Positions 33,474 to 38,751 of a DNA stretch of 38,751 bases are shown here, in pieces (the first letter of the stretch is position 1; every line of letters begins with the position of its first letter). The notes under the pieces are model-generated. The model saw nothing but the letters and a program-made list of their open reading frames with translations. It did not search any database and was not told where the DNA came from. The stretch comes from Deltaproteobacteria bacterium. Its GTDB lineage: Bacteria > Desulfobacterota > Binatia > DP-6. Where the stretch lies: positions 1 through 38,751 of the forward strand of contig VBLD01000111.1 of NCBI GenBank assembly GCA_005879205.1, given 5' to 3'. The position numbers and the translations under genes are program-made.

Positions 33474-34555
33474 GCCCGCTCCGCACGCGCTCGGCCGAGC
33501 GGCCGGCGCTCGCGCCCGTCGTCTGCCGCTGGGACCTCGACAAGACGTATCTCCGCAGCGACTTCGACTCGTTCCGCCAGCTGCTGCGCACGGCGTTCGA
33601 GCGCGCCGAGGACAAGGTGGACGTGCCGGGGGTGGCCGAGCTGATCAAGGCGATCAAGAAGGCGGCCGCGCGCCATGGCCGGCCGGCGCTCGTCTACTTC
33701 ATCTCGGCGAGCCCGCCGCAGATCGGGAAGGCGATCCGCGACAAGCTCGCCCTCGACGGCATTGCCTACGACGGCATCGTGTTCAAGGACCAGCTCGCCC
33801 ATCTGAAGCGCGGGAAGCTCCGGAACCTGCGCGAGCACGTCGGCTTCAAGCTGGTCGAGCTGCTGCGCGGGCGGCTCGACGCCCCCGCCGAGGCGCGCGA
33901 GCTGCTCTTCGGCGACGACTGGGAATCGGACTCCCTCATCTATTCCCTCTATGCCGACGTCCTCGCGCGGCGGCTCGACGTCGACCGCCTGCTCCCGATC
34001 CTGCGCCGGATCGGGGTCGACGCCCGTCTCGTCGACCAGGTGGTCGCGCTCGCCGGCAAGGCGGCGGGGCCGGACGCCGTCGATCGCATCTTCATCAACC
34101 TCGAGCGGCGCACGCCCACTGCCACGTTCCGGCTCTTCGGCCCGCGCGTCGTTCCGACCTTCAACTACTTCCAGACCGCGGTCGCGCTCGGCGTGGACGG
34201 CCATCTCGACGTCGAGGACGTCGCGGCGGTCGGCCGCACCCTCGTCGAGCGTTCGGGATACACCGCCCGCCGGCTCGAGAACTCGCTCGGCGACCTCGTC
34301 CGTCGCGGCGTCGTGTCGGTCGCCGCCGCCGCCGGCATGGGCGCGGCGTTGCGTGCCGCAGGCGTGCTGTCCGCCGGCGCGCCAGCGCGGTCACGCTGGC
34401 GCCGCATGCGCGACGCCTTCCGGCGGCTCCGCCGCCGCAAGAAGACGCGCCCCGCCCCCGTTCCGCTGGCCGGCGGTGCGCTGGATTACGAGGCGATTCT
34501 CGACCGGCTCCGTTCGCCGGGCCGGGAGGCATCGGCCGAAGGGAGGCCCGCATGA
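33470..34555 (+). CDS. HAD-fold protein related to App1/DUF2183 phosphatidate phosphatases
   Basis: 361 residues. HAD motif I is WDLDKTYL (D22-x-D24-x-T26), motif II the Ser in YFISASPPQIG, and motif III FGDDWESDS (D149, D150, D154), with a lysine-rich stretch HLKRGKLRN between. This arrangement matches the catalytic domain of App1-type phosphatidate phosphatases. The C-terminal 100 residues are basic (RSRWRRMRDAFRRLRRRKKT) and may bind anionic membrane. It overlaps plsX by ATGA, so phospholipid metabolism is a sensible guess. Activity on phosphatidate is inferred, not shown. Confidence 0.72.
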   Translation: MSPLRTRSAERPALAPVVCRWDLDKTYLRSDFDSFRQLLRTAFERAEDKVDVPGVAELIKAIKKAAARHGRPALVYFISASPPQIGKAIRDKLALDGIAYDGIVFKDQLAHLKRGKLRNLREHVGFKLVELLRGRLDAPAEARELLFGDDWESDSLIYSLYADVLARRLDVDRLLPILRRIGVDARLVDQVVALAGKAAGPDAVDRIFINLERRTPTATFRLFGPRVVPTFNYFQTAVALGVDGHLDVEDVAAVGRTLVERSGYTARRLENSLGDLVRRGVVSVAAAAGMGAALRAAGVLSAGAPARSRWRRMRDAFRRLRRRKKTRPAPVPLAGGALDYEAILDRLRSPGREASAEGRPA

Positions 34556-34890
34556 CGGCGGCAGAGTTCGTCGTGGTTCTCGTCACCACCGCCACTGCCG
34601 ACGAGGCCGCAGACATGGCGCGCGCGCTCGTCGAGGAGCGGCTCGCCGCCTGCGCGAACGTGATCGGACCGATCCGGTCGCTCTTCCGGTGGGAAGGCAA
34701 GGTCGACGACGCGACGGAGCACCTGTTGCTGGTCAAGGCGCGCGCCGCGGACTTCGCACTCCTCGAGGGGCGCGTCCGGGCGCTCCATTCCTACGAGGTG
34801 CCCGAGGTGATCGCCCTCCCGATCGGCGCGGGCTCGGCGCCCTATCTCGCCTGGCTGGCGAACGCGACGGAGCGCGGCAGCCGAGATTGA
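34552..34890 (+). CDS. cutA: CutA1-family divalent-ion tolerance protein
   Basis: 112 residues: VVLVTTATADEAADMARALV, then ERLAACANVIGPIRSLFRWE (the CutA signature with Cys), LLLVKARAADFALLEGRV and SYEVPEVIALPIGAG. Trimeric ferredoxin-like protein; its link to copper tolerance in E. coli is debated. The ATG overlaps the upstream stop. Confidence 0.94.
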   Translation: MTAAEFVVVLVTTATADEAADMARALVEERLAACANVIGPIRSLFRWEGKVDDATEHLLLVKARAADFALLEGRVRALHSYEVPEVIALPIGAGSAPYLAWLANATERGSRD

Positions 34891-35003
34891 CGGCCCTCGC
34901 GCCGCGGACGCCGTGCGCTCCGCTCGCGACTCCCACCGACCGGGGGGTGTGGGACCGCGCCGTCGGCGAGTGGCGGCGGCGCCATCCCGACGTCCGCCGC
35001 TGA
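34887..35003 (+). CDS. Possible 38-residue open frame after cutA
   Basis: A TTG overlapping the cutA stop opens a short frame ending at 35003 (last residues VWDRAVGEWRRRHPDVRR). The overlap is the same type as those of the genuine upstream genes, but the sequence is short, proline- and arginine-rich, and matches nothing I recognise. It may be chance. Confidence 0.2.
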   Translation: MTALAPRTPCAPLATPTDRGVWDRAVGEWRRRHPDVRR

Positions 35004-35079
35004 ACCCGCTGTAGCGTCTGCGGTGCACGCAACCGGCCCCGGCATCGCGTGTTCCGAGGCCGCAGGAGGTTCGGAAGAG

Positions 35080-35340
35080 ATGAAGAAGCTGATCGTCGCT
35101 GCCGCCGCGCTCGCCGCCGGGGCGCTCGCGGTGCCCTCGCCCGCCGCCGCACACGTGTCGATCGCCATCGGGCTCCCCGGCTTCGCGGTGGTCGCGGAAG
35201 CACCTCCGCCACCGCCGGTGTTCTACGGCCCGACGTACTTCTACCCGGGCTACTACCCGCCGGCTCCCGCCGTCTTCTTCGCGCGGTCGCACCGCGGCCG
35301 GTGCCACGGGAGACACCGCGGCTGGAGGCACGACGACTGA
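35080..35340 (+). CDS. Small exported proline/tyrosine-rich protein
   Basis: 86 residues from ATG 35080: MKKLIVAAAALAAGALAVPS with an Ala-rich cleavage region (PAAAH), then a short strand (SIAIGLPGFAVVAEAP) and a Pro/Tyr-rich stretch (VFYGPTYFYPGYYPP) ending in a His/Arg-rich tail. Similar small exported proteins with YYP/PGYY motifs are common in proteobacterial envelopes, with unknown role. AGGAGG lies upstream, with GGAAGAG closest to the start. Confidence 0.75.
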   Translation: MKKLIVAAAALAAGALAVPSPAAAHVSIAIGLPGFAVVAEAPPPPPVFYGPTYFYPGYYPPAPAVFFARSHRGRCHGRHRGWRHDD

Positions 35341-35364
35341 TCGGGCGCTCGCCGCCGGGGGCCC

Positions 35365-35910
35365 TCACCCCGGCGGCGGGCGGAAATCGCCGGCCAGCAA
35401 TCCCAGCAACACCTCGTCCACCCAGCGTCCCTCGACGAACACCTGCTCGCGGCGCCGGCCCTCCACCTGGAAGCCGACCCGCGCGTAGGTTCGAAGCCCT
35501 CGCTCGTTGGTCGCGTAGCTCGAGAGGCAGACCTTGTGGAGGTTGAGGGTCTCGAAGGCGTGACGGCACAAGAGCGCGACCGCCTCCGTGCCGAAGCCCC
35601 GTCCCCAGAAGCCCGTCCGACCGATGACGATGCCGAGCGTGGCGTGCCGGTCGATGGGATCGATCGCGTGCAGACCGCAATTGCCGACGTACTGCTCGCC
35701 CTCACGGAGCACGATCGCGAAGACCTGGTCGCGGTTCGGGTCGAGCCCCCGGATGTACGCACGCGAGCGCGCCTCGGTGTTCGGTTGGCCACGCATGGCG
35801 AGCGTTCGCCACACCTCGCGGTCGTTCAGCCAGGCGTGGCAGACCGCCGCATCCTCTTCCTCGAGCGGGCGGAGATAGACCTTGGTGCCGACCAGGTAGG
35901 GGTTTCGCAT
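35365..35910 (-). CDS. GNAT N-acetyltransferase (RimJ/RimL type)
   Basis: 181 residues. TKVYLRPLEEEDAAVCHAWL is the typical Acetyltransf_3 opening. QYVGNCGLHAIDPIDRHATL and IVIGRTGFWGRGFGTEAVAL give the acetyl-CoA-binding RxGxG/A loop (GRGFGT), and NERGLRTYARVGFQVEGRRR is the late motif B. The substrate may be a ribosomal-protein N-terminus or a small amine; unknown. Confidence 0.92.
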   Translation of the reverse strand: MRNPYLVGTKVYLRPLEEEDAAVCHAWLNDREVWRTLAMRGQPNTEARSRAYIRGLDPNRDQVFAIVLREGEQYVGNCGLHAIDPIDRHATLGIVIGRTGFWGRGFGTEAVALLCRHAFETLNLHKVCLSSYATNERGLRTYARVGFQVEGRRREQVFVEGRWVDEVLLGLLAGDFRPPPG

Positions 35911-35969
35911 GACCCTCGCAGCTTAGCCGCCGCACGCGCGAGGTTCGACCGCCGTCGCATCGACGCTCG

Positions 35970-35998
35970 TTGACAACGGCCGGCGGGCACGTTTTCCT
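35970..35998 (+). promoter_or_regulatory. Possible promoter of the CoA-transferase gene
   Basis: A perfect TTGACA (35970-35975), 17 bases, then TTTCCT (35993-35998), a poor -10. Transcription would begin only about two bases before ATG 36007, so the mRNA would be nearly leaderless. Confidence 0.3.
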
Positions 35999-36006
35999 GC
36001 GCGCCC

Positions 36007-38238
36007 ATGCCCGAGGCGCCGCCGCTCGCCGGCCTGCGCGTGCTGGAACGCGCGAGCTCGCTCGCCGCGACGTACGCCGGCTTCCTCCTGAGCGAGGTTG
36101 GTGCCGAGGTGGTGAAGGTCGAGACGGCGGGCCTCGCCCGCCCGACACCCGGTGACCACGTCCTCGCTCGCGGCAAGCGATCGGTCGCGCTCGGCGCCTC
36201 CGGTTGGCGAGAGCTGCTCGGCCGCGTCGACGCCGTCCTGCTCGACGACTCCGCCCCGCCGCCGGAGCCGGATCCCGGCCTCGTCCACTGTCACGTCTCC
36301 ACCTGGGGGCGCACCGGCTCCCGCCTGCCGCCCGACGAGGCGCTCGTCGCGGCGGCCACCGGCGTCCAGGCGCTCCAGTGGTCGTGGTCGCGGCGTCCCG
36401 TCTGGCTGGTGACGCCGATGATCGGGTACATGACCGGGATCCTCGCGGCGCTCGGCGTGAGCGCGGCGCTGTTCGCGCGCCATCGCGGCGCCTCCGGGCA
36501 GGCCGTCGAGGTGAGCGGAGTGGGCGCGGCGCTCGCGCTCAACAGCGGGACCTTCGTGTCGGGGGCCGGCCACCGGGGCTCCCTCTCGCTCGGCGGCGAC
36601 CCGCGCGGCGTCTACCCCACCTACGGATTCTACCCGACGGCCGATGGCTGGCTCTTCGTCGGCGCGCTCACGCAGGCCTTCTGGACGAAGCTGCTGACGG
36701 CGCTCGACCGCCTGGACCTGCTCGCCCATCCGCGCCTGCAGGGCGACCCGATGACGTTCTTCGAGGCCGACGTGCGCGGGCTCGTCCGCGCCGAGCTCGA
36801 GCCGATCTTCGCCACGCGCTCGACCGCGGCCTGGGTCGAGGCGCTGCGCGCGGCTGACGTACCCTGCGGCGCGGTCGGCACCCGGCCCGACTTCCTGCGC
36901 GATCCCGAGGCGCGCGCGCTGGGCCTCAGCGTGCCGGTCGAGGATCCCGTGCTCGGGACGACGTGGCAGCCGGCGGCGCCTGCGGCGTTCTCGGACACGC
37001 CTGCGCCGCCGCCCCGCGCGGCAGTCCTGCCAGGCGCCGACACCGCGGCGGTCCTCGCCGAGGCGCCGGGCTGGAGCCGTCGCTTCGGTGGCACGCCCGG
37101 CCACGGCCCGCGCGCGTGCCTCGAGGGCATCCGCGTGCTCGATCTGACGAGCTTCATCGCCGGCCCCTTCTGCCCGCTCCTGCTCGCCGAGCTCGGGGCC
37201 GACGTCGTCAAGATCGAGTCGCCGGCGGGAGACCCGTTCCGCTTCCAGCTCTTCGGCTTCGTCGGCTGGAATCGCGGCAAGCGCTCCCTCGTGCTCGACC
37301 TGAAGCGTGCGGCGGGCCGCGAGGTCTTTCTCGACCTCGCGCGGGAGGCCGACGTCGTGGTCGACAACTTTCGCCCTGGCGTCATGGAGCGCCTCGACAT
37401 CGGCGGAGATCGGCTGGCGGCGCTCAATCCGCGGCTCGTCCACACCTCGATCACGGGCTACGGCTCCGCGGGAGCGCTCGCCGCGCTCCCGGGCTTCGAC
37501 CCGATCTTCCAGGCACGCTCGGGCCTCGCGGCCGCCCAGGGCGGCGACGACGCGCCCGTGCTGCACATGATCGCCTACAACGACTACTGCGCGGGCGCGC
37601 TCGGCGCGTTCACCACCGTCGCGGCGCTCGTCGCTCGCGAGCGGACCGGGCGCGGCCAGCGCGTCGACGTGAGCCTCTTCCGCACCGCCTTCGTCGACCA
37701 GGCGGCGCTGATGATCCTCTTTCCCGGGCGGCCGCCGGACCCCCGCGGCGGGCGCGATCATCTCGGCCCGGCCGCGAGCCGACGGCTCTACGCCTGTCGG
37801 GACGGGTGGCTCTGCGTCGCGGCTGGGTCGGAGACGGAAGCCGCGGCGCTCGGCCGGCTCGCCGGCATCACGCTCGCGCTCGACGATCCGCCCGGCGGCG
37901 CCGCCGCCGCCCGGGTGGCGCAGGTGCTGGCCGCCTGGTCCCGCGCCGAGGCGATCGCGCGGCTGGCCGACCAGGGGGTGCCCGCGGCGCCGGCGCTGGA
38001 AGTCGCCGACATCTTCACGGACGCCGGGCTCCGCGGGAGTGGATGTCTCGGCGCGCTGTCGCATCCCGCGCTCGGACCGCTCCAGGTGGTCGGCCCCTTC
38101 GTCCACCTCGATGCCACGCCGGCCACCCTCGGGCGTCCCGCCCCGCTCCTCGGCGCCGACCGGGCGAGCGTCCTCGGCGAGCTCGGCTACGACGCGGCGC
38201 GGATCGCCACACTCGTCGAGGCGGGTGCGGTCGGCTAG
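36007..38238 (+). CDS. Tandem-fused family III CoA-transferase (CaiB/BaiF type)
   Basis: 743 residues formed of two homologous CaiB-like halves. The first begins LAGLRVLERASSLAATYAGF with EVGAEVVKVE. The second, from about residue 375, begins LEGIRVLDLTSFIAGPFCPL with ELGADVVKIESPAGDPFR, then NRGKRSLVLDLK and VDNFRPGVMERL. The second half keeps the catalytic-type aspartate D526 (IAYNDYCAG). In the first half the equivalent site reads MIGYMTG with Gly140, so it is probably inactive. Family III enzymes move CoA between carboxylic acids. The chain is about twice the usual 400 residues, as in some CaiB fusions. The stop TAG is part of the inverted repeat that follows. Confidence 0.9.
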   Translation: MPEAPPLAGLRVLERASSLAATYAGFLLSEVGAEVVKVETAGLARPTPGDHVLARGKRSVALGASGWRELLGRVDAVLLDDSAPPPEPDPGLVHCHVSTWGRTGSRLPPDEALVAAATGVQALQWSWSRRPVWLVTPMIGYMTGILAALGVSAALFARHRGASGQAVEVSGVGAALALNSGTFVSGAGHRGSLSLGGDPRGVYPTYGFYPTADGWLFVGALTQAFWTKLLTALDRLDLLAHPRLQGDPMTFFEADVRGLVRAELEPIFATRSTAAWVEALRAADVPCGAVGTRPDFLRDPEARALGLSVPVEDPVLGTTWQPAAPAAFSDTPAPPPRAAVLPGADTAAVLAEAPGWSRRFGGTPGHGPRACLEGIRVLDLTSFIAGPFCPLLLAELGADVVKIESPAGDPFRFQLFGFVGWNRGKRSLVLDLKRAAGREVFLDLAREADVVVDNFRPGVMERLDIGGDRLAALNPRLVHTSITGYGSAGALAALPGFDPIFQARSGLAAAQGGDDAPVLHMIAYNDYCAGALGAFTTVAALVARERTGRGQRVDVSLFRTAFVDQAALMILFPGRPPDPRGGRDHLGPAASRRLYACRDGWLCVAAGSETEAAALGRLAGITLALDDPPGGAAAARVAQVLAAWSRAEAIARLADQGVPAAPALEVADIFTDAGLRGSGCLGALSHPALGPLQVVGPFVHLDATPATLGRPAPLLGADRASVLGELGYDAARIATLVEAGAVG

Positions 38239-38545
38239 GAGCGCGACCCAAGACATCTTGGGTCGCGAACCGGACGCGAGGGTGTTCCGTCGGGATCACG
38301 CCCGACTGTCCTGCCGCGGCTGGCAAAGCCAGCGCGGCAGACGAACACGCCCGGTTCAGCCGCCGTCGCCGACAGGCCCAATTGCCAACGGATCAACATG
38401 AGAGTCGCGAGGCCTTTTGAACGGCGCGTGTCCGTCCCGCCGCGCTGGCTTTGCCAGCCGCGGCACGGCGGTGGCGCGTGACGGGAGCGCCACACGCTCG
38501 CGTCTGTGTCCGCGACCCAAGAAGTCTTGGGTCGCGCTCCTAGCC
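38233..38545. repeat. Nested inverted-repeat element between convergent genes
   Basis: Outer 35-base inverted repeats, 38233-38267 and 38511-38545, match at 34 of 35 positions. Each contains its own hairpin (GCGACCCAA paired with TTGGGTCGC) and each includes the TAG stop of the neighbouring gene. Inside, a second pair of inverted repeats, 38312-38338 and 38439-38465, is identical over 27 bases, and each is again a palindrome around AAA or TTT. No open frame inside has recognisable coding content. This looks like a miniature inverted-repeat or REP-derived element that also serves as a bidirectional terminator. Confidence 0.8.
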
Positions 38546-38751
38546 TGCCTCCTCGAGCGCGTGCTCGAGGAGCGCCGCGTTGGGCAGCATGCCGTGCATG
38601 TTCCGGCGCAACGCGTCGAGAGCCGGCCGGAGGTTCCGGAAGGCGAGACGGCCGCGGAGCGCTTCCAGGTGTGCGGCGTGCTCGGTGAGGAAGCGCGTCA
38701 GCACGGTCGACGAGATGCGCTCGAGCCCGCCGAGGTCGATGACGATGCGCT
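38540..38751 (-). CDS. STAS-domain protein (anti-sigma factor antagonist-like), 5' part beyond window
   Basis: The minus-strand frame ending with TAG at 38542-38540 is open to the right edge (70 residues seen). VIDLGGLERISSTVLTRFL has the STAS strand-loop-helix, with SST where SpoIIAA-type antagonists carry the phosphorylatable serine. A helical C-terminus follows (LDALRRNMHGMLPNAALLEH). It may take part in a partner-switching sigma-regulation or signalling complex; partners lie outside the window. Confidence 0.72.
   Translation of the reverse strand, partial: RIVIDLGGLERISSTVLTRFLTEHAAHLEALRGRLAFRNLRPALDALRRNMHGMLPNAALLEHALEEAG

Noticed and set aside
35923..38256. 777-codon frame opposite the CoA-transferase
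   Set aside because: Same GC-frame artefact; no motif, while the plus strand has clear CaiB motifs in both halves.
38239..38510. A transposon or insertion sequence in the region with inverted repeats
   Set aside because: About 270 bases with no transposase frame or recognisable coding content; described instead as a miniature repeat element.

Overview
The window is about 70% GC and densely coded, with many start/stop overlaps (ATGA, GTGA, TTGA). It carries Gram-negative envelope genes: a BamD lipoprotein, a LapA/LapB-type TPR protein and ABC-2/GldG-like exporters. The minus-strand series obgE-proB-proA-nadD-rsfS, the paired ArsA-like ATPases and the fused CaiB-type CoA-transferase suggest a Desulfobacterota/Binatota-like or other deltaproteobacterial-type bacterium, probably uncultivated. 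That assignment is inference; no rRNA or tRNA gene was recognised.

Layout: 1-2260 (-) GldG-like/ABC-2 export operon, cut at the left edge. 2336-7186 (+) polA, then an ECF sigma factor/zinc anti-sigma operon with three small envelope proteins. 7232-15307 (-) one long, mostly overlapping sulfur operon: MoeB/ThiF-type E1, threonine synthase, MoaD/CysO-like carrier, cysteine synthase (frameshifted), NIL-domain protein, degenerate E1 paralogue, radical SAM protein, SLC13 anion transporter and ATP sulfurylase. 15314-15524 (-) its control region: promoter, SAM-I (S-box) riboswitch and intrinsic terminator. 15683-17172 (-) bamD and a CPBP protease. 17228-20458 (+) a complete ECF transporter (S, fused A-A', T). 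20491-23865 (+) fabF with a damaged 5' end and two ArsA-family ATPases. 23951-24388 (+) a secreted CHRD protein. 24372-30327 (-) lapAB-like, rsfS, nadD, proA, proB, obgE. 30427-31164 (+) a 2OG-Fe(II) oxygenase. 31175-32116 (-) a small membrane protein, rpmA and rplU. 32208-35340 (+) glutaredoxin-like, plsX, an App1-like HAD protein, cutA and small proteins. 35365-35910 (-) a GNAT. 36007-38238 (+) a double CoA-transferase. 38233-38545 nested inverted repeats, then a partial STAS gene (-).

The most interesting system is the SAM-riboswitch-controlled sulfur operon. Its parts suggest uptake and activation of sulfate (SLC13, Sat) and a protein-thiocarboxylate route to cysteine or homocysteine (E1, MoaD-like carrier ending GGA, two PLP enzymes) under methionine/SAM feedback (S-box, NIL). 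The intact E1 lacks the N-terminal RYxRQ arginine-finger segment, while the degenerate E1 keeps that segment but has lost its own ATP site. That is the division of labour seen in eukaryotic heterodimeric E1 enzymes. The operon also holds a radical SAM protein with an unusual C-x8-C-x2-C cluster motif.
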